DNA from: an uncultured Eubacteriales bacterium
Lineage (GTDB): Bacteria > Bacillota > Clostridia > Oscillospirales > Acutalibacteraceae
NCBI GenBank assembly: GCA_949068525.1
Contig: CARTIQ010000004.1
Location: 1-64,000 of the forward strand
Reading direction: 5' to 3'
Length of the DNA: 64,000 nt
Each line of letters opens with the position of its first letter. The first letter of the stretch is position 1. Under the pieces are notes generated by a model. That model was not told the DNA's origin, ran no database searches, and worked only from the letters and a program-made list of their open reading frames with translations. The translations under genes were made by a program, and so were the position numbers. This document shows positions 8,027 to 16,509 of the stretch, one piece after another.

Positions 8027-8055
8027 AAAGCATTTCAGAGATGAAGTGCTTTTTT
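8027..8055 (+). terminator. Rho-independent terminator of the toxin-antitoxin unit
   Basis: AAAGCATTTCA and TGAAGTGCTTT pair over 11 positions (one G-U) around a GAGA loop, followed by a T run to 8055. With the promoter at 7409 it makes the module a closed transcription unit, and it must be passed by late transcripts that reach the tape measure gene. Confidence 0.8.
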
Positions 8056-8087
8056 CATACCTATTTTTAATTTTGGAGGTGAGACAT

Positions 8088-11000
8088 ATGTCAGGTTCAA
8101 ATACGTTAGGCGCAACAATCAAGCTTGAAGGCGAAAAGGAGTACAGAGACGCGATAACTAAGATAAATTCCAGCCTGAAGGTTATGGCCTCCGAGATGAA
8201 CAAAGTCACGGCCGAATTTTCTAAAAACGATAAATCAACCGCGGTATTGACCGCACAGAGCAAAATCTTAAGCAGTCAGATAGAAGCGCAAAAAGGAAAA
8301 GTCGCCACGCTGCGGGGCGCTTTGGAGGAATCAAGCCAAAAATACGGTGAGAATGATAAGAAGACGAACACCTGGAGAACGTCGCTAAACCGGGCTGAGG
8401 CTGATCTTGCGAAAATGGAGAATAGCCTCAAAGACGTAAATTCTCAAATGGAAAAATCCAAAACTCCGCTTGATAAGCTAAACACTGAGCTTTCAGAGCA
8501 GGGCGAGAAATTAAAATCGCTGCAAACTCAGTACAAAAACGTTGTTCTCGAGCAGGGCAAAAACAGCACCGAGGCTAAGAGCTTAGCAACCCAGATAAAA
8601 TCGTTAAACAGCGATATCAAGGACAACAAAGACAAACTAAACGCCGCGGAAAAGGCAACAGCGCAACTCGGCGATGAGATGGATTCTACAAAGGCTTCCA
8701 CCTCCAAGCTGAGCGAAGGATTCACCGTCATGAAGGGCGTCATCGCAAATTTGGCCGCGGACGCAGTACGAATGGTGGGCCGCAATCTTGTAAGCGCTGT
8801 AAAGTCCATAGCATCAAGCGGCATCGAATTTGAAAGCGCGTTCGCCGGCGTCAAGAAGACAGTTGATGCAACCGACGAAGAATTTGAGCAGTTTGAGGCA
8901 AGTTTGCGATCGATGTCGACGCAGATGCCAACCACGGCCTCGGAGCTATCCGCAATCGCAGAAGCAGCCGGTCAGCTCGGCATCAAGAACGAAAACCTAA
9001 TTTCGTTCACCGAGACAATGGCGAACCTCGGCGTTGCAACAAACATGAGTTCTAATGAAGCCGCGACGGCACTGGCTCGGCTTGCAAATATCACCGGAAT
9101 GAACCAGGGAAACTTCGATAGACTGGGCTCCTCTATAGTTGCGCTCGGAAATAATTTTGCAACAACGGAGTCTGAAGTCACGAATATGGCGCTCAACATC
9201 TCGGCCGCCGGCTCGCAGGTCGGCATGACCGAAGCCGACATCCTGGGCGTTGCAGCGGCATTATCTTCACTTGGGCTTGAAGCCCAGGCCGGTGGTACGG
9301 CAATTTCCAAGGCAATAATCCAAATGGCCAACGCGTGCGAGACTGGCAGCGACGACTTGCAGTATTTCGCTAAAGCGGCGGGAATGTCGACGGCTGAGTT
9401 CCAAAAATATTTCGCAGAAGACGCAACCGGCGCACTGACGAAGTTTATCGCGGGGCTTGGAAACTTACAGGATGAAAGCGCACTGCAATTTCTTGATGAA
9501 ATGGGGATTAGTGAAACAAGGCTTCGTGACGCCCTTTTGAGGGCTTCTAACGCGAATGACCTCTTCACGGATGCGATTAAAACCTCAAACTCGGCGTGGG
9601 ATGAGAACGTTGCACTGGCCGAGGAGGCCGAAAAACGCTATGCCACGACCGAAAGCAAAATTCAGATAATGAAAAATACTTTCGCCGATATGGGCCTCAC
9701 GCTTTACGACAAAGTGCAAGAACCGCTGCAAAATGCGGCTTCTAAGCTGACTGAGTTCTTCCAAAAGGCCAGCGAATCAGGCGCATTAAAGGATGCGCTT
9801 GACAAGCTGTCAGAGAGCGCGGGCGTGCTGATTGAAGGCATCAGCGAGATGGTGGTAACCCTTTTGCCGCCGCTGATGAACGTGATTTCGTGGCTCATCC
9901 AAAACTCCGGATTTTTATCAGTTGCTCTCGGCGGCATTGTGACCGCGATGTTGGCCGTTAAGGCTGCGAACTTTACAAGCGCAATCGGTGATGCGTTCAC
10001 TCAAATGCAGAATTTCGGCGGCAAAATCTTAGATGTTGCTTCAAACTTAGATTTCATGCGGTTAAAAGAGGTCGCGCTGACCGTTGCACAGGGCGCCGTC
10101 ACGGCGGCGCAGTGGCTGATGAATGCTGCGATGAACGCAAACCCCATCGGGCTGATTATAATGGCGATTGCGGCGCTTGTTAGCGGCTTTATTCTGCTTT
10201 GGAATAATTGCGAGGAGTTCCGCAATTTCTGGATTGGTCTATGGGAGCAGGTCCAAAGCGCCTTTTCTGTGGCTTGGAAAGCGATTTTAACTTTCTTCAC
10301 CGTGACGATTCCTGAAGGCTGGAACGCGGTTGTCACCTTTTTCACCGAATCCGTGCCGCAGCTCATGGCGAACATCGGCGAATGGTTCGGAATGCTGCCC
10401 GACCTCATCAACTACGCCCTCGCCCTTGCGATTGCGTACGTAATCCAGTGGGGCGCTGATTTATGGAATTTTGCATCAACGAAGATCCCAGAATTCATCG
10501 GGCAAGTAGTGACATTTTTCTCTGAACTGCCCGGGCAAATCTGGACTTGGCTTGTTGACGCGGCAAACAAAGTTGGCACTTTTTTTGCAAACCTCATAAA
10601 CACTGGGATTTCGAAGGCGAGCGAGTTTGTAAGCTCAACGGTTAATTTCATAAGCGCGTTGCCCGGCCAAATCTGGAACGCGATTGTAGGCGCCGTTGCA
10701 AACGTCGTTAGCTGGGGTGCTCAGCTGTTAGCCGCTGGAATAAGCGCAGCACAGGGCCTTGTGTCAGGCATTTGGGATACGTTTTCTCAGCTCCCCGGCA
10801 AGATGCTTGACATAGGCAAGAACCTCGTTGAAGGGCTATGGAATGGCATAAGTAACGCGACGAGCTGGGTGGTTGATAAAATCCGCGGATTCGGAGATTC
10901 GATAATGAGCGGCATTAAAAGCTTTTTCGGAATTGCTTCGCCATCGAAGCTCTTTGAGAACGAAATTGGAAAAAACCTCGCCCTCGGCCTTGGAGAGGGC

Positions 11001-11243
11001 TTTACGGATTCCATGAGGAATGTATCTAAGCAGATGCAAAATTCGATTCCGACCGAGTTAGGCGTGGAACCCACGCTTAATGTCTCATACAATCAGAGTT
11101 TTGCGGCTCAGACGCAAGGCTCCGGGAACTCTGGAATCACCGTACACATTGAGAATTTCGTAAACAAGCGCGCGCAGGACGTGCAAGCCTTCGCTCAAGA
11201 GCTGGAGTTTTACTCAAGGCGCAGCAATTTTGCGTATGGCTAA
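8088..11243 (+). CDS. Tail tape measure protein
   Basis: 1051 residues from ATG 8088 with GGAGGTGAGAC upstream. Residues 1 to about 180 are coiled coil; about 230-560 carry the TP901-type core (SGIEFESAFAGVKKTVDATDEEFEQ and the TASELSAIAEAAGQLG helix). Several hydrophobic segments lie at about 600-660, 690-715 and 780-960, with repeated Trp-rich helices of the type LPGQIW. The C-terminal SPSKLFENEIGKNLALGLGEGF is a common tape measure motif. It sets tail length and helps DNA entry. Confidence 0.95.
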   Translation: MSGSNTLGATIKLEGEKEYRDAITKINSSLKVMASEMNKVTAEFSKNDKSTAVLTAQSKILSSQIEAQKGKVATLRGALEESSQKYGENDKKTNTWRTSLNRAEADLAKMENSLKDVNSQMEKSKTPLDKLNTELSEQGEKLKSLQTQYKNVVLEQGKNSTEAKSLATQIKSLNSDIKDNKDKLNAAEKATAQLGDEMDSTKASTSKLSEGFTVMKGVIANLAADAVRMVGRNLVSAVKSIASSGIEFESAFAGVKKTVDATDEEFEQFEASLRSMSTQMPTTASELSAIAEAAGQLGIKNENLISFTETMANLGVATNMSSNEAATALARLANITGMNQGNFDRLGSSIVALGNNFATTESEVTNMALNISAAGSQVGMTEADILGVAAALSSLGLEAQAGGTAISKAIIQMANACETGSDDLQYFAKAAGMSTAEFQKYFAEDATGALTKFIAGLGNLQDESALQFLDEMGISETRLRDALLRASNANDLFTDAIKTSNSAWDENVALAEEAEKRYATTESKIQIMKNTFADMGLTLYDKVQEPLQNAASKLTEFFQKASESGALKDALDKLSESAGVLIEGISEMVVTLLPPLMNVISWLIQNSGFLSVALGGIVTAMLAVKAANFTSAIGDAFTQMQNFGGKILDVASNLDFMRLKEVALTVAQGAVTAAQWLMNAAMNANPIGLIIMAIAALVSGFILLWNNCEEFRNFWIGLWEQVQSAFSVAWKAILTFFTVTIPEGWNAVVTFFTESVPQLMANIGEWFGMLPDLINYALALAIAYVIQWGADLWNFASTKIPEFIGQVVTFFSELPGQIWTWLVDAANKVGTFFANLINTGISKASEFVSSTVNFISALPGQIWNAIVGAVANVVSWGAQLLAAGISAAQGLVSGIWDTFSQLPGKMLDIGKNLVEGLWNGISNATSWVVDKIRGFGDSIMSGIKSFFGIASPSKLFENEIGKNLALGLGEGFTDSMRNVSKQMQNSIPTELGVEPTLNVSYNQSFAAQTQGSGNSGITVHIENFVNKRAQDVQAFAQELEFYSRRSNFAYG

Positions 11244-11289
11244 ACGTAAAAGTTTTTGAAGTCCAGAAACTTTTTTCAAAAAGTTTCTT
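11243..11289. repeat. Intergenic repeat, copy 2 (inverted relative to 5193-5238)
   Basis: Begins at the stop codon of the tape measure gene and is almost the exact reverse complement of 5193-5238. It contains the same hairpin (GAAACTTTTTT and AAAAAGTTTC). The two copies frame the block from the gp10-like gene to the tape measure gene. Confidence 0.75.
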
Positions 11290-11317
11290 GGCCGTCAGAG
11301 ACAAGGGGTGATTAAAC

Positions 11318-11998
11318 TTGAACTATTGCATCTTCAAAGACATAGATTCGCGTGAGCTCGGGCTTTACATGGAACGCTGCCCTGAAAAAGTCAGTCCTAA
11401 ACGGCGCGATGAGACCTTCACGGTTCCGGGGCGGCATGGAAACTTAACGACAACGGACTGCGCATTTGAGACGTACATTAAAAGTGCCGAATTTATCGTG
11501 ATGGACATGACGCGGGTTGATGAAATCAGCGCGCATTTTAAGGGGGCCGGGTGGCTGACTTTTAGCAATGAGCCTGACCGCCGCTACAAAGCCAGGGTCG
11601 CAAATCAGATTGAGTTTTCGCACATCATCAAGTCTTTAAAGCGATTCGCTGTGGAGTTCGAAGTGCAGCCGTTTTCATATGATATATTTTCTCAGCCGCT
11701 GATTAAAAGTGAGCCGTTTAAGATTTTCAATATTGGAACGTTTGCTTCTGAGCCGATTATAACGATTTTCGGCAGTGGAAATATAACTCTAAAAGTTAAC
11801 GGCCAAAACGTCTATTTGATGGGAATCACAGATAAAATCACGCTTGATAGCGAGATGCAGAACGCTTACCGAGGCACGACGTCGATGAATAACAGGATGC
11901 GCGGCGAGTTCCCGGTTTTAAGGGTAGGCCAAAACGATATCACATGGACTGGAAACGTCACAAAGCTCGAAATACAGCCTAATTGGAGGTGGGTTTAA
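11318..11998 (+). CDS. Distal tail protein (Dit, siphovirus tail component)
   Basis: 226 residues from TTG 11318, 7 bp after AAGGGGTG. The entry NYCIFKDIDSRELGLYMERCP and the motif VPGRHGNLTTTD near residue 40 are typical of Dit; the C-terminal half is a galectin-like beta domain ending in PNWRWV. Dit forms the hub joining tube and baseplate and anchors the upper baseplate protein. It normally neighbours the endopeptidase tail gene, but here about 2.8 kb of cargo has entered between them. Confidence 0.88.
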   Translation: MNYCIFKDIDSRELGLYMERCPEKVSPKRRDETFTVPGRHGNLTTTDCAFETYIKSAEFIVMDMTRVDEISAHFKGAGWLTFSNEPDRRYKARVANQIEFSHIIKSLKRFAVEFEVQPFSYDIFSQPLIKSEPFKIFNIGTFASEPIITIFGSGNITLKVNGQNVYLMGITDKITLDSEMQNAYRGTTSMNNRMRGEFPVLRVGQNDITWTGNVTKLEIQPNWRWV

Positions 11999-12113
11999 TG
12001 TAGCAATGTAGAACCACGTCGAAAGTCGTAATGAAAATGTATTTATTTTAGCTCAAATGTGAAATAGGGTAGAGCGCATTTTGGTAAAATAAGGAGAATT
12101 TGGTCAAAGAATA

Positions 12114-12163
12114 TTGTATGATGGTAAAATTTGTTTTATACTCTAGGTAGGCTTATATGCCTA
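12114..12163 (+). promoter_or_regulatory. Putative promoter and palindrome for the surface-protein cargo
   Basis: TTGTAT (12114-12119), 17 bp, TATACT (12137-12142). A small palindrome TAGGC-6 bp-GCCTA (12148-12163) follows at the expected transcription start and may be an operator. The ribosome site AAGGAGGG lies 23 bp before ATG 12187. The rest of the 12000-12186 gap is AT-rich with no gene seen. Confidence 0.5.
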
Positions 12164-12186
12164 AATATTTTTAAGGAGGGCTCTTT

Positions 12187-12330
12187 ATGCCTAATGATAA
12201 ACTCAAACGGGCTATATCAGTGGCGTTGTCATTTTCTATGCTGACAAGCGCACCGCAGTTAGGGAATGCGGCTGATTTAGTGCCAAATAATGGTATGATT
12301 TCTTCTACCCCCCCCCTTGCCAAACAGTGA
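12187..12330 (+). CDS. Signal-peptide leader cut off from the LRR protein by a nine-C tract
   Basis: 47 codons from ATG 12187 with AAGGAGGG upstream. Translation gives a secretion signal (MPNDKLKRAISVALSFSMLT, cleavage probably after GNAA) and then runs through CCCCCCCCC into the wrong frame and stops at 12328. With ten C residues the frame would pass directly into the 12327-13973 frame. As read here the secreted LRR protein is therefore off. It is best seen as the 5' end of one gene with a variable tract, not as a separate protein. Confidence 0.75.
   Translation: MPNDKLKRAISVALSFSMLTSAPQLGNAADLVPNNGMISSTPPLAKQ
12308..12316 (+). repeat. Poly-C tract (C9), likely phase-variation switch
   Basis: Nine consecutive C in an AT-rich gene, placed right after the signal peptide codons. 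One extra C restores a single frame (ACC CCC CCC CCT TGC CAA ACA GTG ATC). Slipped-strand change at such tracts is the known mechanism of on/off switching of surface proteins. Confidence 0.75.
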
Positions 12331-13973
12331 TCGCGCCTAGTGACGCGGCTGTTGGTTTTTCTTTGAAGTCTTTTGAAGCTAAAATTTCAAAAGCGCTTAA
12401 GCCTTCAAAGAATATTGAAACAGAAAAGGTAAAACGAAAGACATTGGCAACTGACGATTCAGGTTCTTGCGGCAATGGTGTTACATATAAATTTGAAGCT
12501 AATTCTGGGACCTTGACCATTTCTGGAACCGGGTCAATGACTGATTACAAGGTTAATAATATGCCATGGACCTGGTACAGCACCGCAATACAAACTGTGG
12601 TTATAGAAGATGGCGTGACCTCGATTGGGAATTATGCTTTTTATGGCTGCAGCGGCTTGACTTCAACAACTATCTCAGACAGTGTAACCGAAATTGGTGA
12701 GCAGGTATTTTCTGGCTGTGATAACTTGGTTTCTTTTCAGGTATCGGAAAGCAACCTTCATTACGCCTCTTTTAATGGTATACTTTACAATAAAAACTTT
12801 ACTTCTATAGTATTAGTTCCAAAAGCAATATCTGGGAAAATTGTATTGCATGATGGGCTGACTTCAATTGAGGCTACCTCGTTTTATAACTGTAAGGGTC
12901 TTACTTCAATAAATATTCCAAATAGTGTAAGCTCGATTGGGAATCATGCTTTTTATGGCTGCAGCGGCTTGACTTCAATAACTATCCCAGATGGCGTAAC
13001 TACGATTGAGAACGGAATGTTTGAGGATTGCGTCAATCTAACATCCGTAAAAATGTCAAACGATGTGACCTCGATTGGATCTTTTGCGTTTTGTGATTGT
13101 AACAGTTTGACTTCTATAACTATTCCAGACAAAGTAAATTCAATTGAGGAATATGCGTTTAAGGCCTGTACAACGCTAACGTCTATAACTATCCCAGATA
13201 GTGTGACCTTCATTGGGAACAATGCTTTTAGGGATTGTTCAGGACTGACTTTTGTAAGTATTGGAAAAGGTGTAACTAAAATTGACACGGCTGCGTTTGC
13301 AGGCTGCAATAGCTTAATATCTTTAGAATTAAACAATAATTATGCTACATCTGGTTACATCTCCACTGCATTCTCCGGGTTTACCTCTAAGCCGACAGTA
13401 AAATCGATAACTTTGGGAAGTAGTATAACTGAGATCGGAAATTCGGCCTTTTACGGCTTTGATGCTCTTGAAACTGTAACTATACCTGCAAGTGTTGATT
13501 CAGTTGGATCCTATGCATTTAGGTATTGCAAAGAACTATCTTCTGTAACTTATATGGGAACAACTGCACCAAAATCTGGATCATCTGTGTTTGATTATTG
13601 TGATAAGTTGACCATAGTAAATGTTCCCCAAGGTTATAATAAAAATACTTTCTGCGGGAAACCCGTGAATAAAACAGCAATTCCAGACACGCCAGGAGAA
13701 GGTGAGACTCCGTCCGGAGGAGAGCTTCCAGACCCCACAGGTGAGGGCGATCCTTCAACCAGTGAAGTAGTTGACTCTTCAAGTGAAGATGATAATGATC
13801 CTGCACCACCACCGGGAGACTCAAATAAAGGCAGCTCCAATGCGGGGGTAATTGCAGGTTCGGTTGTTGCAGCAGTAGCTGTTGTTGCAGCTGTTGTCGT
13901 AACTGCTGTAATGTATGTTAAGAAGCTTGCCTGCTTTGGCCGAGCAGTTGGCGGATCTACGTCTGAAGGGTAA
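12327..13973 (+). CDS. BspA-type leucine-rich-repeat surface protein (mature part)
   Basis: 548 codons from the first possible start, GTG 12327, but without a ribosome site or signal; the native start is ATG 12187 in another frame. Residues about 65-395 hold around ten repeats of about 23 residues with the LRR_5 pattern (TSIGNYAFYGCSGLTSITIP). An acidic Pro/Ser-rich stalk follows (about 440-500), then one membrane helix (AGVIAGSVVAAVAVVAAVVV) and a short basic end. Such proteins bind host or bacterial surfaces. It stands in the prophage tail operon but has its own promoter, so it is probably lysogenic-conversion cargo. Confidence 0.85.
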   Translation: MIAPSDAAVGFSLKSFEAKISKALKPSKNIETEKVKRKTLATDDSGSCGNGVTYKFEANSGTLTISGTGSMTDYKVNNMPWTWYSTAIQTVVIEDGVTSIGNYAFYGCSGLTSTTISDSVTEIGEQVFSGCDNLVSFQVSESNLHYASFNGILYNKNFTSIVLVPKAISGKIVLHDGLTSIEATSFYNCKGLTSINIPNSVSSIGNHAFYGCSGLTSITIPDGVTTIENGMFEDCVNLTSVKMSNDVTSIGSFAFCDCNSLTSITIPDKVNSIEEYAFKACTTLTSITIPDSVTFIGNNAFRDCSGLTFVSIGKGVTKIDTAAFAGCNSLISLELNNNYATSGYISTAFSGFTSKPTVKSITLGSSITEIGNSAFYGFDALETVTIPASVDSVGSYAFRYCKELSSVTYMGTTAPKSGSSVFDYCDKLTIVNVPQGYNKNTFCGKPVNKTAIPDTPGEGETPSGGELPDPTGEGDPSTSEVVDSSSEDDNDPAPPPGDSNKGSSNAGVIAGSVVAAVAVVAAVVVTAVMYVKKLACFGRAVGGSTSEG

Positions 13974-14026
13974 TATTCCAGCAGAAGAAGTTTAAAGCAC
14001 AGTTTTAAGTTTAGGACAGATCCAAA

Positions 14027-14686
14027 ATGAAAAAGATATTGAGTTTTTTGTTAACAGCCAGCCTTTTGCTAAATTTTAGCATGAACATATATGCAGAAAC
14101 CCTTCCACAACCACCTGTGGCAGGGGCAAAGGCTGAAATTGAGACAGTGAAAGACCACGCACAAACTGAGTTTAAGTTTGTTGGCGTCCCGAATGTGCCA
14201 GCAGGTAAAGCCACACCTCTTGAAAATGCCGATAACAATAACCCAGAATCTGTGCCTGAAGGGGAGCGCAAGAATGTCAAATCAACCGAATTGGTTGAAG
14301 TAATTCCGGATGCGCTAGAGGAATACAACCCGGATGCATTCGACGAAGGTTTTGATGGTGAACAGGGTTTTTCAAAAATGCAAATGGCTAAGAATATCGC
14401 CGTGTACATGGTTAAATCCTTTGTTCACGACTTGAAGAGCTTTGTTATGTTCAACCCGTTAATCAAAATATCGTCATTCATAACATTTTGTGCGTGGGTA
14501 TTCCCATTGTATTTTCTTTATAAGAAAACAGGCATAGATGTGCCGGGAATGTATTCAGACTTTGCAATGAAGCACGGTAATTGGCATATCTTCTTTATGA
14601 ATCTATACAACGTGATTCCAATGACATTGGCTTCATTTATATTTAAATACGGGCAAGAGGCATATTTCAAATTTAAAACAGCATAA
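14027..14686 (+). CDS. Secreted/membrane protein of unknown function, cargo partner of the LRR gene
   Basis: 219 residues. Signal peptide MKKILSFLLTASLLLNFSMN with cleavage near YAET; a Pro/Glu-rich extracellular stretch (about 25-115); then two hydrophobic segments (about 150-170 and 185-205) joined by a short loop. It follows the LRR gene by 53 bp and ends before a strong terminator, so the two probably form one cargo operon. I do not recognise the family. Confidence 0.75.
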   Translation: MKKILSFLLTASLLLNFSMNIYAETLPQPPVAGAKAEIETVKDHAQTEFKFVGVPNVPAGKATPLENADNNNPESVPEGERKNVKSTELVEVIPDALEEYNPDAFDEGFDGEQGFSKMQMAKNIAVYMVKSFVHDLKSFVMFNPLIKISSFITFCAWVFPLYFLYKKTGIDVPGMYSDFAMKHGNWHIFFMNLYNVIPMTLASFIFKYGQEAYFKFKTA

Positions 14687-14705
14687 AAAAGATCAAAACT
14701 TACTT

Positions 14706-14739
14706 AAAGGCTTGATACAGCTCTGTATCTGGCCTTTTT
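14706..14739 (+). terminator. Terminator closing the surface-protein cargo operon
   Basis: AAAGGC..GATACA and TGTATC..GCCTTT pair around a short loop, followed by TTTTT. It lies between the cargo and the next tail gene and marks the right limit of the inserted unit. Confidence 0.8.
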
Positions 14740-14768
14740 GTTTGCGCAAAATTATAAGGAGGGATGCA

Positions 14769-16505
14769 ATGATAAACTTGTATGAAAGAAATGAAACTGA
14801 TTTTTCACACAACGGAATCTGCGTGCTGCAGCCGATTGAGGCGATTGTGAGCGAAGAATTAAACGGCGATTACTCTTTGAAACTCACGATGCCGCGGGGA
14901 TTTTCGAATATTGAAGTTGAGCAAGTTGTAAAAGCGCCAACGCCCAAGAATCCGCAGCTTTTCAGGCTTTACAACACGGACATCGATATGCTGGGAAACC
15001 CGGTGTTTTACTGCCGTCATATTTTCTACGATTTGCTGGATTATTTCATTGAAGACACGCGGCCTACCGGGGATGGAGTACTTGCAATTTCAAGAATCTT
15101 AGATAATACGCCGTTTACAGGCGATTCAGATATCACGAAGCAAGGCACAGCCTATTATCAGATGATGAACCCCGTCAATGCTATATTGGGCGCGGACAAC
15201 TCCTTCATAACGGTCTGGGGCGGCGAACTTGAGCGCGATAACTTCACGGTGCGGATGAAATCTCAGCTTGGAGCCGACCGCGGGGTTTCAATTCGATATC
15301 GCAAAAATCTCACTGGGCTGCGGTTTGTTACAGATTTATCTGGCGTTGCAACGAAGATTATGCCGACGGGGCTTAAAGAAGACGGACAGACGCTTTTAAA
15401 ATTGCCAGAGAAGTACGTTGTATCGCCGCTCATCGATACCTACGCAAATGAAAAAGTCACGCGGATTCACTATTCTGAGATAAAAATCGGCGATGAAATG
15501 AGCGAATCCCAGGCACTGGGGGCTCTTCGGGATGCTGCAAATTTAGAATTTGAGAAGGGCCTTGATAAACCGCAGGTCACAGCGACGGTTGAGTTCGTGC
15601 CTTTAGAAGATACCGAAGAGTACAAGGATTTTTCGATTTTAGAAAGTGTCTACCTCGGCGATTCCATCAGCGTTCATCACGAGGACTTGAACATTGATTT
15701 AGTTACAAAGATTATAGGATTCGAGTTCAATGCACTATCAAAGCGATACAACAAAGTCACGCTGGGCAACGCAAACCCTAAATACGGCGACGTTCAGCGG
15801 CAATACACGGATAAGATGGGAAAAGAGGCAAAACTTGCCGTCAACGCTGAGATTTCGGGCACTGAGACGAGAGTCATGAAGGAATTCAAGGCTGCGGATG
15901 AGGAACTGGTGGCAAATATCGAGGCTACGTACGTCAAAAAGACCGATGCGGACGTCACTTATGCCACAAAGAGCGAGCTGAGACAAACCACGGATGCGAT
16001 CAGCACTGAGGTTTCGAAAAAATTGAACAGTTCTGAGCTTAGTGCGAAAATTGCGCAGAACGTCGAGAGCGTACAGACTGCATGGAACAGCATAAGCGAA
16101 CACGTCAAGATTGCCAATGATTCCTTGAAAGTTAAGGACAATGCGATTGGGCTCGACGACATCAACTTTAACACTAATTTGTACATGAATAATTGGCCGA
16201 TTTTCGATACGACAATCCAGACTTCATCGGACGAGCGGCTGAAAAAAGAAATTCGTGACAGCAACCTTGACGCGCTTTCGGTAATTAATGCACTGGCTTG
16301 CAAGGAGTTTAAATGGCGGCAGGACGGGCACTTTGAGGAGCTCGGATTCATCGCGCAGCAAGTTAAAGCGGTTAACCCAAAGTTCGTGGGAGAACGCGTT
16401 GTTGAGGGCGAAACCTACTATACGCTCGATTTGACGGCGATTATCCCGTATCTTGTGAAGGCGGTTCAAGAATTGGCGGCAACAAAAAATTTTAAGGAGG
16501 AATGA
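14769..16505 (+). CDS. Endopeptidase tail protein with C-terminal S74 chaperone
   Basis: 578 residues from ATG 14769 with AAGGAGGG upstream. Residues 1 to about 380 follow the prophage endopeptidase tail (Tal) pattern (INLYERNETDF, LNGDYSLKLTMPRG). A helical linker (about 370-470) leads to a peptidase S74 intramolecular chaperone: SSDERLKKEI at about 490 has the Ser and Lys of the self-cleaving dyad, followed by FGFIAQQV-type sequence (LGFIAQQVKAVNP). S74 domains trimerise fibres and cut themselves off. Confidence 0.88.
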   Translation: MINLYERNETDFSHNGICVLQPIEAIVSEELNGDYSLKLTMPRGFSNIEVEQVVKAPTPKNPQLFRLYNTDIDMLGNPVFYCRHIFYDLLDYFIEDTRPTGDGVLAISRILDNTPFTGDSDITKQGTAYYQMMNPVNAILGADNSFITVWGGELERDNFTVRMKSQLGADRGVSIRYRKNLTGLRFVTDLSGVATKIMPTGLKEDGQTLLKLPEKYVVSPLIDTYANEKVTRIHYSEIKIGDEMSESQALGALRDAANLEFEKGLDKPQVTATVEFVPLEDTEEYKDFSILESVYLGDSISVHHEDLNIDLVTKIIGFEFNALSKRYNKVTLGNANPKYGDVQRQYTDKMGKEAKLAVNAEISGTETRVMKEFKAADEELVANIEATYVKKTDADVTYATKSELRQTTDAISTEVSKKLNSSELSAKIAQNVESVQTAWNSISEHVKIANDSLKVKDNAIGLDDINFNTNLYMNNWPIFDTTIQTSSDERLKKEIRDSNLDALSVINALACKEFKWRQDGHFEELGFIAQQVKAVNPKFVGERVVEGETYYTLDLTAIIPYLVKAVQELAATKNFKEE

Positions 16506-16509
16506 TAGC

